The notes: generated by a model not told the origin, from the sequence alone. 64,000 nt of DNA from Mantis religiosa (GCA_030765055.1 CM060951.1:49290291-49354290); one strand, 5' to 3'. Positions 12,471-22,100 are shown, counted from the first letter of the stretch. Made by a program: numbers and translations.

Positions 12471-12744
12471 TCAGAAGAGAAGTAAAGTCAGTGTTCCAGT
12501 GTCGTAAGTTTATAGAAAAGAATCTCAAGTCTGGAAAAGAGGCCTCTGAGCAAAATTAAACAGTATTTAATGTCTAATATAGGATAGGAAGCTGATAACC
12601 ACAACAGATAAAAAGCGCACATAAAAAACTTAATTTCAATTTCATTTCGAGAACCATGTTGGCACAACTTGGCTTAGAACCACTAGGAATTCTGTTCTGT
12701 GCCTCTTTGACTCTAAGAAAAAGTTCGGAGAGATGCTTATATCT

Positions 12745-13690
12745 AGAAGCTACCAGGGGTGGTCAAACCTACAAAGATTTGACAGTAGAGGACAGGATTC
12801 CTAACAGCTATAGGTGAAGTTCCAGGAGGTTTCTTGTACAACAGGCTCCACTCCCTCTCCCCCCACAGGCTTGCACACATTTCCTGGAGAGCCCTGGATT
12901 CGGAAAGCTCTTCCAATTCAGAGGAAGAGGAGGAGGATTTACACAGCAAATTCTCTGCCATGCTCACCGATACTTCTACCGACACTTAGAACTCTAAAAT
13001 AGACAAATCAAAGTGAAGTACAATGGTAAGTGAGGTGAAATGGAGAGACAGTTGAGTCCAGACGGTCTACTTCCATCGGTCCTGGACCCGTAGGACCAAG
13101 ACCCGGGCCTCTTAAAATCAGGGAGTATCCCAGCTGTCCCAAAGGGCGCCCGTCGTCCTCCGTGGGGCTTTCCATAGCCATGGGTTACTAACAAGACCCC
13201 ATCTGGTCCAAGGACACAAGACGGGATGGAAGTGGATACGCCACTTACGCGCGCCAACACCAAAGGTGAAGGCTACCGATATGACCTCGGTGGGGCCACC
13301 TGGTGATCTAGCACGCCTTCTACTAGCTCTCCAGGCTAGTACCCGGGAATATTAATGGCTTCCCTCAACCCCGTCCGGAGACGTACCCGATTCCCACGGG
13401 TATCGGGAACCACTGTCCCATCGAGACCAACCCAATCCAAACAACTCCCAGAGGGAGGGACTCGAATGTTCGGCCCGAGGTTCCTCTAGTAACGTCAGAG
13501 GTACCACGAGTGCTAAGGGTCTGCAGCGCCCACACCACGGCAGCTGAAGGGGACGGATCCCCTCCCCGAGAGACAGCAAGTTAGGGGAACGTAATCATCC
13601 TTCCTAACATTCTAGATTCGGGGAAAGCCTCGAATAAAGGCCCATGATCAGGAAGGTCGGCCACTGGAATCGCGAATGCGGGTCACCGGT
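12745..13690 (-). repeat. SINE-like family C copy, split by a GC-rich insert
   Basis: Bases 12745-13050 and 13576-13690 together match the repeat at 56700-57280. Examples are GGTGAAATGGAGAGACA here against GGTGAAATGGAGGGACA, and GATCAGGAAGGTCGGCCAC against GATCAGGTAGGTCAGCCAC. The intervening 517 bp is a separate insertion. The tRNA-like end lies at the right, giving a minus orientation; that assignment is inferred. Confidence 0.65.
13051..13567. mobile_element. 517-bp GC-rich mobile element, unknown class, copy 1
   Basis: It starts GTTGAGTCCAGA and ends GGATCCCCTCCCC, and is flanked by an exact 8-bp duplication GAGAGACA (13043-13050, 13568-13575). Copy 2 at 35735-36253 is inverted and matches end to end with scattered substitutions. 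No terminal inverted repeats, poly(A) tail or recognisable protein is seen. Duplications of different length at the two sites fit a retroposed (SINE-like) element, but no convincing tRNA, 7SL or 5S head was found. A TTCGAGTCCC-like string on the minus strand near 13455 could be a weak B box. A frame on the minus strand (about 13355-13579) is conserved in copy 2 but need not be coding. Confidence 0.8.
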
Positions 13691-13831
13691 TAATACAGCT
13701 CTAACGTGAGAGTAGATTCTTAGCAACTCTTGTTATTAGGTTATGACACATAATATTCGGCATTGTTTAATGATTGGAAAAAATAAATATTGGCCTCTAT
13801 GTATAATGTATTGTCACCGATCTCATTCTTG

Positions 13832-14285
13832 TGTTGGAGCTGCGACAAGCCAATGTCGTGCGCGTGGGCAGGAAAGAAAGACGGATAGTGGCGCGCAGAG
13901 CTGGACGCTTGCCGAGAAAGAGAAAGATACAGAGAAAAGTCTGGACTTTTCCGCTTTTCTGATGTCATCCCGATTGTTATCGAATGGTCTACTGCATTCT
14001 CGAACAATGATTGGGAGGTATAAATAGCGGCAAAGTGTGAGAAGGTGGGAGTTGTGTAGTCGTGTGAGGGTTACTGCGACAGTGGGCATTTGAACTGCAC
14101 CGCAGTGTTTCTTTTGTTTGTTTACGTGCAGCTGAGCATCGAGTCGACCTTGAAGACTGATTTTTTGTCAATGTCACGCTGTTTTGCTGCTGCAGGGGTT
14201 GTACAAAGCGTCTGTTTACTGCAATAAAGAGTGTTTTAAATTTCTGCAAACAAGACTTTTGTTTCTACGAACCCACGTAGTCACA
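13832..14285 (+). mobile_element. Solo LTR, gypsy-type family
   Basis: It begins TGTTGGAGCTGCGACAAG, has a TATA box TATAAATA (14019-14026) and AATAAA (14223-14228), and ends GAACCCACGTAGTCACA. Internal stretches such as GACGGATAGTG and CTTGCCGAGAAAGAGAAAG match the LTR at 35252-35645. No clean target duplication was found at the proposed left edge, so that edge is uncertain. Confidence 0.65.
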
Positions 14286-14822
14286 TTGTTATTTTAAATA
14301 GTAATATTAGGAGCTGAAACATTCTAGCTTTCTACTTCTTCCGAAGAAGCTATGTTTAAGGGGTTTACTGCAGAAAAACCGTTGTCCTCCGCCAGCTAGA
14401 AACCAAAAGTTCAGGTAGCAGAAGTTATGATGTTATCTTTAAGCCACGGAGCATGACTACCAAACTACTACTACTACTACAGATAATATGCCAGGATGCA
14501 GTTTAAATAACTCAGTACAGTTGATTTACGGAGCGGAATAACTAAATACTTGTGCTACATACACACTGCATATTATGCAAGAACCTCTTTGTGGTTAACA
14601 ACAGTTCATTTGATTGTGACGCAACAGAACAGGAGGAATGGGGCAAAGTACACGGAGGAAAATTAGATTCTGAAGGCGTCTTAAGCTGACGAAAAGCTTC
14701 TATTAACGTTTCAGGTATTTCTAACACAATCACAACCACCACCACCGCCGCCACCATAATACTAACAATAATAGTAATAATTATACGCGTCATTACCAAT
14801 GTGCACAATTTTAGTTGGATTC
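14286..14822. other. No gene seen
   Basis: Spacer with short ACT and AAT runs (about 14464-14480 and 14757-14785). A minus frame at 14542-14808 has no family resemblance. Confidence 0.5.
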
Positions 14823-14913
14823 TACGAGGGATGTTTTTTAAGTCAGTACCGTTTTGGAATTAAAGAAGGACGTGCATACATATCGTAATAATTTTATTTT
14901 TACATGAAAGCCT

Positions 14914-15417
14914 TGTAACGGGATATTATTTTCGTTCATCTTCAACTAATAAGAATCACGCCAACTTCTTTGTAATATCCAAGTCAAGTTTTAATCTAAT
15001 AAGAGTCATGAGATCTTTCTAAGGTGTGGACGCGGATTTTTGGTGAAAATAAAGTTTAGATGAGTCCAATTTTGTTATATATTATTTAATTATATAATAT
15101 AAACTACGATTCACTCTTTTATATTATAAATATTGAATAACACTTTTCGAATCTTATTAATTTTTCTTTACAATTATAATGATCGTAACATCTTAAGTCA
15201 ACTTCCTCGTTCTCCAGCAAGACACAAGATTCTAACACTTTTTTAGATTATTGATTTTCTTGTCCCCATAGTGATTCCCACTTTATTTTGTGATTGGCCG
15301 ATTCACTGACACGTCATCACACCACGTGATACCACTACTACTTCGGCCAATCACACAACTACATACATTTTTATATATTTATTATTCCTTCGAACATTAC
15401 TAAAAAATACTGTTACA
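14914..15417 (-). repeat. 3' LTR of the gag-bearing element
   Basis: 504 bp. Bases 15207-15417 are identical by eye to 19254-19464 of the other LTR, and about 28 bp at the opposite end also match (CCCGTTACA end in minus sense). The 260 bp between (about 14945-15206) share no visible similarity with the other LTR. This is not expected of an ordinary LTR pair. Confidence 0.88.
15290..15354. promoter_or_regulatory. LTR inverted CCAAT-type motif pair
   Basis: GTGATTGGCCGA (15290-15301) and TCGGCCAATCAC (15343-15354) form a perfect 12-bp inverted repeat with an ATTGG/CCAAT core. Between them lie ACGTCA and CACGTG strings. The same arrangement is at 19337-19401 in the other LTR. They lie in the conserved U3-like part, so a role as LTR enhancer is plausible but inferred. 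Confidence 0.55.
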
Positions 15418-15747
15418 AATGCCCTTCTTCGAAATATATGGAAAATAACCAAATAAAGGAATTAACAATTAACAATCTGTTTCCATATATTTCGAAGAAC
15501 AGCCCCAATTAACAATTTTGTTTACACTAATATTACACAACATCAATACAACATACATAAAATATAATAATATACCTACATTGGATAAAATATAATAAAT
15601 GAACATTTAACAACAATTTCACATTATTACACAAACATAAAACACAACAATAAATTAACATTAATTAAAATACAACAATATATTGACATTTAACAATAAT
15701 ATACATGTTTTATTATTTAACTATTTTAACAATAAGTACTCCGTTGA
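15418..15747 (-). other. AT-rich 3' region with perfect 20-bp hairpin arms
   Basis: TTCTTCGAAATATATGGAAA (15425-15444) and its exact reverse complement (15480-15499) are separated by 35 bp. The purine-rich GAAGAAGGGC just inside the LTR, on the minus strand, could act as the polypurine tract. No coding sequence is seen. Confidence 0.65.
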
Positions 15748-16011
15748 TTACAAATCTCTTGTATCCACACTTGCTTCTAGAAATGCTTGTCTTATAGCTA
15801 TGGGTAAAGGTCGGCTTTTATGTGTATAGGGAGCAGTATCATTCACTTTAAATGTGTGAGTATATTTGTTACACAGTCCAGGTTTTGAACTAAAAGCTTT
15901 TCTGTTCTTTAATATACATAATTTCAGCTGTTCTTTTCTCGCTTGATCTAGATTGTATGTGTTTTCTAACTTTACTTGTAATATTCTCTGGAATTCTATT
16001 TCTTCCTCCAC
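15748..16011 (-). pseudogene. pol remnant: protease-RT linker
   Basis: An 87-codon frame whose C-terminal half (THTFKVNDTAPYTHKSRPLP) resembles the segment just before the reverse-transcriptase fingers in gypsy-type pol proteins. The frame ends before any RT motif, so the RT is deleted from its first residues onward. It is separated from the upstream frame by a stop and about 36 bp. Non-functional as an enzyme. Confidence 0.7.
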
Positions 16012-16047
16012 TTGGCTTCCGCCATTCTTATCTTGTATTGTATATAA

Positions 16048-16419
16048 TTAGCAACAATGCTTTTCAAGGTCAGTTACATTATTTTGCAATCCATCAATAA
16101 TTAAACTCTTCCCACAATTTTCATTTTCCTCGTATTCAATATTACCATTTTCTTGCAAAAGTATATCTTCCACAAAAAACCTTTCATTATTTATATTATC
16201 CCTGTTCTCTTCTTTTCTTTCATCTTCTTCCAATAATTTTATTACTAATAAATCATTTTCTGTCTTAACCTTCATTTCATGCATTTCGAAATTCAATACA
16301 CTTTGCCATTCATATAATAAATCATTACCCACAATTACATCTCTTGCCAAATGTGGAATTACCAACGTAATGAAATTGAAATTCCATTCACCTATTCGGC
16401 CCTTAATTAATACTTTCAT
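16048..16419 (-). pseudogene. pol remnant: C-terminal part of aspartic protease
   Basis: A 123-codon frame that overlaps the gag end by 17 bp in another frame, as often seen at a gag-pol frameshift. LVIPHLARDVIVGNDLLYEW (near 16310-16370) fits the C-terminal half of a retropepsin, which cleaves the gag-pol polyprotein. The catalytic DTG/DSG motif should lie upstream and is not present. The protease is therefore truncated. The acidic tail has no match that I recognise. Confidence 0.7.
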
Positions 16420-18787
16420 TGTTGGTTAGGTTGGTGCTATCGTTTATATTCGCATCATTCTCTGTGCTTTGTGTATTTTCGACTATTTCATTTTGATTAC
16501 TTCTTTCAAATCTCACACCCCTAAAATCTCTTTGATTTGCACTAAATAAACTAGTACCTCTACCCCTATTAAAATTACTTATTCGCTGATTATTTCCTCG
16601 ATAAAATCTTACATGGTTTATTTGATCATTTCTTCCAATTCTCGTCGACTGATTGTTATGATCATTCCTTTGCACATTATTTTGAACTCCACTTCCTGTT
16701 CCGGGAATTACAGATTCATAAGTTCGTCTAGGATCATAACCTCTTCCTTCAAATCTTTGATTTCTCACGGGTGCCCCGCCCCAATTTAAACTCGTCCTAT
16801 TATTCCTATTATTTGTAGGTTGTGATTCCTGTCGATTTCTTCCTCGCTCAATATGGACGTTATTATAGTTACCATCACAGGATGTAGTATCATTAATGAG
16901 GTTATGTGCTTCAAATTCGGATAATAATTCAATCATATCAGAGAAATCGATAGGCTTAGCCACAATTAAATGATTTCTGATATGTGGTGGATAATGACGT
17001 ATTAGCATGTTGACAATTTCTGTCTCAGAAATTTCGGGATTGATCAACTTACTTTTGTTTGCTAATTTTAAGAAATATTCAGTCATAGAAATCCCTTTTT
17101 TAAACTCAAACCTACCCGTTGCTAACTCAACTTTTATTCTTCTTTGTCTCTCAGGTCCCCAAAATCTATTTATAAACAGATTTCTGAAAGTACTGTATGT
17201 TTCATGTGAAGCCAAAGTTAACCTTAACCACTCAAGAGCATTTTTCTTCAAACAGCGTTTTACTATTACCATCCGAAATTCATTGGGAATTCTCTTAATA
17301 CGGAAATATTCTTCCAATTCCCTAAGAAATACTTTTGGATTATCACCTGATTCCTCATCAAAACTTGGTGGACTAATATCATTTAGTGAATAATGTACAC
17401 ATTCATTTTGACCTAGACTGTGGAGTTGTGTGTGTGAGGACATGTTTTGTGTGTTTCTGTGATAGTTAATATCATTATCTGGACTCACAAAATCACTACA
17501 TTCACTTACTACATCACTAGACTTCTGATGATTGCTTAATTCACCTGGTAAGTCACAATCGTTTATATTTGTAATTCTAGACATTTCTTTCCCGTTATTT
17601 ACTTTTCTAGCCTGTAATGCAATTACAACTTGTGTCAGTTTTCCTAAGTTATCCTTTTCTTTTTCAAAATGTTCTTTTACCTCTTTAATTTGCAAAATTA
17701 CTTCTTCTTTTGCTTTACTTATCTCATCAATTTGTAACTTTATTTCCTCTTGGTGTATCTTACTTTCATCATGTTGTAATTGCATTTCAGAACAAATTAC
17801 ATGGATTCTTTGTTCTACTTTATCTCCTAATTCTTCTCTTTGTTTTTGTGTTATTTCTGCCTGTTGTATCCTAAATGTTTCTAACTCTTTGTTTAATTCC
17901 ATTCTTATTTCTTGTTTCACAATGTCCTGACCTAACCTAGTTTCCTGAATTATCTCTCTCAACTCATTGACTTCCTTTCTATTCTCATCCTTATTAATCT
18001 CTATGATCTGCATGAGCCTTTCCATATTATCCCTACACTCTTTTCTCCCTTCTCTAATCTCCTGTGAAATTTCAGATTTTAATTCCTGTTTTAGCTTCTG
18101 TAATAAATTAATTTCTAAGTTACTCACATTTTGTGCTAGTTCCTGTCTTACTCCTACATCTAAATCATTCATTTTCTTAGTTAAATCATTTACATTTTGT
18201 TCTATTTTAGAATCTAAATTACTCATTTCTGATTTTACATCTTTCATTCTAGAATCTAAATTACTCATTTCAGATTTAACATCTCCTATTTCTGATTTTA
18301 CATCTCTCATTCTAAAATCTAAATTCTTTGCATTTTGTTCTATTTTAGAATCTAAATTACTCATTTCTGATTTTAAATCATTTGCATTTTGTTCTATTTT
18401 AGAATCTAAATTACTTATTTCTGATTTTACATCATTTGCATTTTGTTCTATTTTAGAATCTAAATTACTTATTTCTGATTTTACATCATTTGCATTTTGT
18501 TCTATTTTAGAATCTAAATTACTTATTTCTGATTTTACATCATTTGCATTTTGTTCTATTTTAGAATCTAAATTACTCATTTCTGATTTTAAATCATTTG
18601 CATTTTGTTCTATTTTAGAATCTAAATTACTTAACATTCTTGTTATTCTTTCCAACATTGACTCATTATCTATGCTTAATCTTGCATCCTCCCTATTCAT
18701 TCCTACACTATCAGTAACTTCTCCTTCCACTATTATTTCTTTTCTACTCGCCATCTTTTTAACTATTTTCTGATTTCTTAACAACAT
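16403..18787 (-). CDS. Retrotransposon gag protein with long coiled coil
   Basis: An intact 794-codon frame. Gag forms the particle that packages element RNA. Residues about 50-230 hold near-identical 18-residue repeats (SNLDSKIEQNANDVKSEI). Residues about 230-430 are further predicted coiled coil. Residues about 475-630 (VFLRELEEYFRIKR ... RNLFINRFWG ... MTEYFLKLANKSKLI ... MLIRHYPPHIRNHL) match the core of arthropod gypsy-type gag. Residues about 640-760 are rich in Arg, Gly and Asn, and no CCHC zinc knuckle is seen, so RNA binding may rely on the RG-rich tail. Methionine 12 (MASRKEII) is an equally good start. The long frame on the opposite strand (17967-18773) is its shadow. Confidence 0.9.
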   Translation of the reverse strand: MLLRNQKIVKKMASRKEIIVEGEVTDSVGMNREDARLSIDNESMLERITRMLSNLDSKIEQNANDLKSEMSNLDSKIEQNANDVKSEISNLDSKIEQNANDVKSEISNLDSKIEQNANDVKSEISNLDSKIEQNANDLKSEMSNLDSKIEQNAKNLDFRMRDVKSEIGDVKSEMSNLDSRMKDVKSEMSNLDSKIEQNVNDLTKKMNDLDVGVRQELAQNVSNLEINLLQKLKQELKSEISQEIREGRKECRDNMERLMQIIEINKDENRKEVNELREIIQETRLGQDIVKQEIRMELNKELETFRIQQAEITQKQREELGDKVEQRIHVICSEMQLQHDESKIHQEEIKLQIDEISKAKEEVILQIKEVKEHFEKEKDNLGKLTQVVIALQARKVNNGKEMSRITNINDCDLPGELSNHQKSSDVVSECSDFVSPDNDINYHRNTQNMSSHTQLHSLGQNECVHYSLNDISPPSFDEESGDNPKVFLRELEEYFRIKRIPNEFRMVIVKRCLKKNALEWLRLTLASHETYSTFRNLFINRFWGPERQRRIKVELATGRFEFKKGISMTEYFLKLANKSKLINPEISETEIVNMLIRHYPPHIRNHLIVAKPIDFSDMIELLSEFEAHNLINDTTSCDGNYNNVHIERGRNRQESQPTNNRNNRTSLNWGGAPVRNQRFEGRGYDPRRTYESVIPGTGSGVQNNVQRNDHNNQSTRIGRNDQINHVRFYRGNNQRISNFNRGRGTSLFSANQRDFRGVRFERSNQNEIVENTQSTENDANINDSTNLTNNESIN
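18325..18640 (-). repeat. 54-bp tandem repeat within gag
   Basis: About six near-identical 54-bp units encode the 18-residue gag repeats. Eighteen residues are five helical turns at 3.6 per turn, so the helix would present the same face each time, unlike a heptad coil. The units are similar enough to expand or contract by slippage. Confidence 0.88.
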
Positions 18788-18955
18788 AAATCTACTACTA
18801 CTATTATTATTATTATTATTATTTTTTTTTTTTAAATTTCACTCACTTAAACCAGTTCTCGTTTTCTTCTTTCTTCTCTCTTCTTTCTTCTTTCCTTTTA
18901 AATTCCCACGGAGCTGCACGATGCACGATCTCCTCTTCTTTATCCTATTCGAGCC

Positions 18956-18973
18956 CCACACGTTGCTGCGCCA
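18956..18973 (-). promoter_or_regulatory. Putative primer-binding site
   Basis: Two bases inside the 5' LTR the minus strand reads TGGCGCAGCAACGTGTGG, starting with TGG as expected to pair with a tRNA 3' CCA end. The primer tRNA was not identified. The position supports the LTR boundary at 18976. Confidence 0.6.
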
Positions 18974-18975
18974 TT

Positions 18976-19464
18976 TGTAACGGGAATGTATTTTCGTTCA
19001 TCATTATGGCGGTCGGTATAATACTTTCTTTCACTCCAGAATCATGATTTTCCATCGCTCTTTCTATGCTAGTCGCCATGTTTCTCCCATAAGATAGCAC
19101 TAACGGCGCAGTTACTCGAATATAGTTAATTTAATCAATTTTTTTTTCTATCAAAAGTAATACTGGCTAGCGCCAAATGATAGATTCACAGATTAAGACA
19201 AAATGATATATAATTTTCTTGGAGATTTTATAATCATCGTAAGAGCTCATTTATCGTTCTCCAGCAAGACACAAGATTCTAACACTTTTTTAGATTATTG
19301 ATTTTCTTGTCCCCATAGTGATTCCCACTTTATTTTGTGATTGGCCGATTCACTGACACGTCATCACACCACGTGATACCACTACTACTTCGGCCAATCA
19401 CACAACTACATACATTTTTATATATTTATTATTCCTTCGAACATTACTAAAAAATACTGTTACA
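18976..19464 (-). repeat. 5' LTR of the gag-bearing element
   Basis: 489 bp with TGTAAC/GTTACA ends. It shares 211 bp (19254-19464) and about 28 terminal bp with the 3' LTR but has a different middle (about 19003-19253). In minus sense a TATATAAAAATG string lies in the shared part and may be the TATA element. Confidence 0.88.
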
Positions 19465-19568
19465 GCCTGTACCTTAATCTACTTTTCCATATAATTTCCG
19501 TGAATATTGAGGCACTTGTCATAACGTGGCACCAGTTTTTGAATACCCTCCTCATAAAATTCTGCCGC

Positions 19569-20557
19569 TTAACGTGTTAACCACTGTATTACAACTGTTT
19601 TGACTTCGTTACCGTCTTGAAGACGCTGACCGCCCAGATGTTTCTTCAAGTGCAGGAACAAATGGTAGTCGCTGGGCGCCAAATCAGGTCTGTATGGAGG
19701 ATGATCTAGAGTTTCCCATTGAAAAGATTTGATGAGATCTTTGGTCCGATTAGCCACATGTGTACGGGCATTGTCATGCAGCATAACGATACCCTTACTC
19801 AACTTGCCACGTCTTTTGTTCTGGATTGCACGGTGCAGTTTGTTCAATATCTCACAATAAGACGCTGCATTGATTGTCTCATTACGAGGCAGAAACTCCA
19901 CTAGCAATACTCCTTTTCTGTCCCAAAAACTGTGCACGTGATTTTCCGGGCAGAAATTGTTTGCTTATACTTCACTTTTGTGGGTGATGATGAATGTCGC
20001 CATTCCATGTATTGTTGTTTCGATTCTGGTGTAACGTAGGCCACCCATGTTTCATCACCAGTAAAAATTTGGTCTAAAAAATCTTCACCTTCATTGTGGT
20101 GGCGCTCAAGGAAAGTCAATGCACTGCCTAAACGTTGGGTTTTGTGCATATCCGTCAACATTTTCGGAACCCAACGTGAACACAATTTCCGGTACTTCAA
20201 GTTCTCGGTCACAATGCGATACAGAACACTACAAGAATAGTGAGGAAAATAGTCGCACAATAATGAAATTGTACAGCGTCTGTTTTCTCTCACCTTTTTG
20301 TCTACTTTCTGCACCAAATCTTCAGTAGCGACCGAAGGACGCCCACTCCGTTCTTCATCATGCACATTTGTGCGGCCATCTTTAAATGCTCTCACCCATG
20401 TCCTTACCATTCCATCACTCATAATGTTTTGTCCGTAAACTTCCCAGATCTCACGATGAATATCGATTGGTTTTACGCCTTTAGCACTAAGAAATCGTAT
20501 AACAGCCCGCACTTTACAATCTGTGGGACTCACGATTGTCGGAGTCATCTTAAACAC
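19569..20557 (-). pseudogene. mariner transposase, one frameshift
   Basis: Two overlapping frames (19901-20557, 218 codons; 19569-19937, 122 codons) together cover a whole mariner transposase. The N-terminus (VRAVIRFLSAKGVKPIDIHREI) has the helix-turn-helix region. TGDETW gives the first catalytic Asp, HDNARTH the second and YRPDLAPSDYHLF the third, with 34 residues between the last two (D34D). The frame break lies in a T run near 19925-19935 and looks like one lost base. All catalytic residues remain. It is a different mariner family from the copies at 8706 and 24808. Confidence 0.9.
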
Positions 20558-20712
20558 TCAGTAACCAACGTATACAATGAAGAATCAGACTATAATGGCG
20601 TCAGTGCGTAGGCAAGAGATGTAGGTAATCAGTGCGTATGCGCGGAATGCCAACCGTAGCGCTGCGGCGGCAGAATAGCAGAACGGTACTGACTTAAAAA
20701 ACAGGCCTCGTA

Positions 20713-22100
20713 TTGTGAAGGATACCTAGTCCGCCTTATTGTTCTTCTACCCACCCGTCTGTATGTATGAAATAAATCACGAACCACTTCTACATGCAGC
20801 TGAAATTGTATGCGTAAGAACATTTTAAAGAAATCATGAAGTACTTAAAATTGTTAAAACCCAAAGAAAAGTAAGGTAGTTTATAAGCTGAATTACTTGT
20901 TTAGAATTTTAGCATCCATAAACTGTACCAGTACTACCGTGTTTTTTTTTTGTAACACAACGAATACATATGAAAATTCAACATTGTGGTTATATTTATG
21001 TTCATTCTACGCAATTCTTCTAGGTAACTTTGCAACCAGATAGCTTTCGAAGCAGGGTCAAGCATATGGAGACTATGTTACTCTTTGAAGCAATAGTGGT
21101 ATAGCATTTTTCTGTACGGAGTAATCTGAAGCTTCAGTAACATCATGATAAGGAAGAATAATTATTTTGTCAATAACCTTGTGCAAGTAGTGTACTTAAG
21201 GATATTAATATCCAGGTATGTTTATTCCTAAACAATTTTTATCCTTGCATTAGCAACCTTTAAGGGATGCTGTTTAAATTGTTAGTTTTGGGACCGGATT
21301 TCCTGTGGTGATGCTGCTGTTCAGCACAGCGTTGCTACAGGACCTAAGTGTTGGGATACTGCAACGTCTAGTCCTTGGGGCTGGAGCAAACGTTCCAGAT
21401 CGCGTTGTTACCCACGGCAGCTACAGTCTTCGCATGAAAACTTCTTTATCTCGGGCGTAGTATCGGACGGAAAGAGGTGAAGGTAATTTAATAAATGAAT
21501 TGAAGAATTGTTTAACTTCTTTTCAAATATTCCAATCTTAATTCCTGTAGAAGTTAACATAAACACGTCCTAACACAAAATTAATACATAATTTCAAAGC
21601 GTTGCTACTTCTTTTACAATTATAATGTTTTACTCCTCTTGAACTTAATTTCTTGTTTTTCTATCACTTCCTTTCCTCTGTTTCACTCCATTCAAGGTTG
21701 TAGAACAAAAGCTGGCGGTTACTACGCTACTATAATCTGAGCTCTAGAAAGGCTTCTCCCTGAAGGAGCGGGTGTTTTCTTTCTGAGAGCTGCTTCGTGT
21801 ACTCCCAGCATCCTCACGTTGCAAGTGGCTAAGACAAGTCTAGGCAGCGAAAGAATTTGTGATGGAATCATTAAGAATCCCATCCTTGCTAGCACATATC
21901 GTTGTCAAGGTCTGGTCGCCCTTCGGGTCTTCTGTTCATCCCTTCTTGCCGGATCAAATTGGAAGCTCAAGTGCGAAGTGATATCCAGTTACTGAATGTC
22001 TCTCCATTTAACTGCTCCTAGCTCCTCATTTTCCTTAACATCTTCAGTATATCTTCGCATACTCCTGTCTCGAAAAATAAGCAAAATGCTACGTATAAAT
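20713..22100. other. No gene seen
   Basis: Spacer with moderately GC-rich patches at about 21280-21480 and 21700-22000 that may be old repeats. A short string is shared between about 21957 and 2238. No coding features. Confidence 0.5.

Larger units (their letters stand above)
14914..19464 (-). mobile_element. Non-autonomous LTR retrotransposon (gypsy-type), pol-deleted
   Basis: Both LTRs start and end TGTAAC...GTTACA and the element is flanked by an exact GCCT duplication (14910-14913, 19465-19468). In minus sense the order is LTR, primer-binding site, leader, gag (16403-18787), remnant of protease, remnant of the protease-RT linker, AT-rich 3' region, LTR. Reverse transcriptase, RNase H and integrase are absent, so movement would need enzymes from a relative. 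The long intact gag and identical shared LTR part suggest a fairly recent insertion. Confidence 0.92.
14825..20710 (-). mobile_element. mariner element split by an LTR retrotransposon
   Basis: The left end starts CGAGGGATGTTTTTTAAGTC (14825). The right end, read from the other strand, starts CGAGGCCTGTTTTTTAAGTC (20710). TA dinucleotides flank both (14823-14824, 20711-20712). Removing the insert at 14914-19464 and one copy of its GCCT duplication leaves about 1.33 kb, normal for a mariner. Only 89 bp lie left of the insert; the transposase is on the right side. Confidence 0.92.

Noticed and set aside
13728..14296. TTGTTATT on both sides of the LTR at 13832-14285 as a target duplication
   Set aside because: The left copy lies about 100 bp outside the likely LTR start and eight bases is long for this element type. 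It is probably coincidence.
17967..18773. A 268-codon plus-strand frame
   Set aside because: It is the antisense shadow of the gag repeats and shows no family features.
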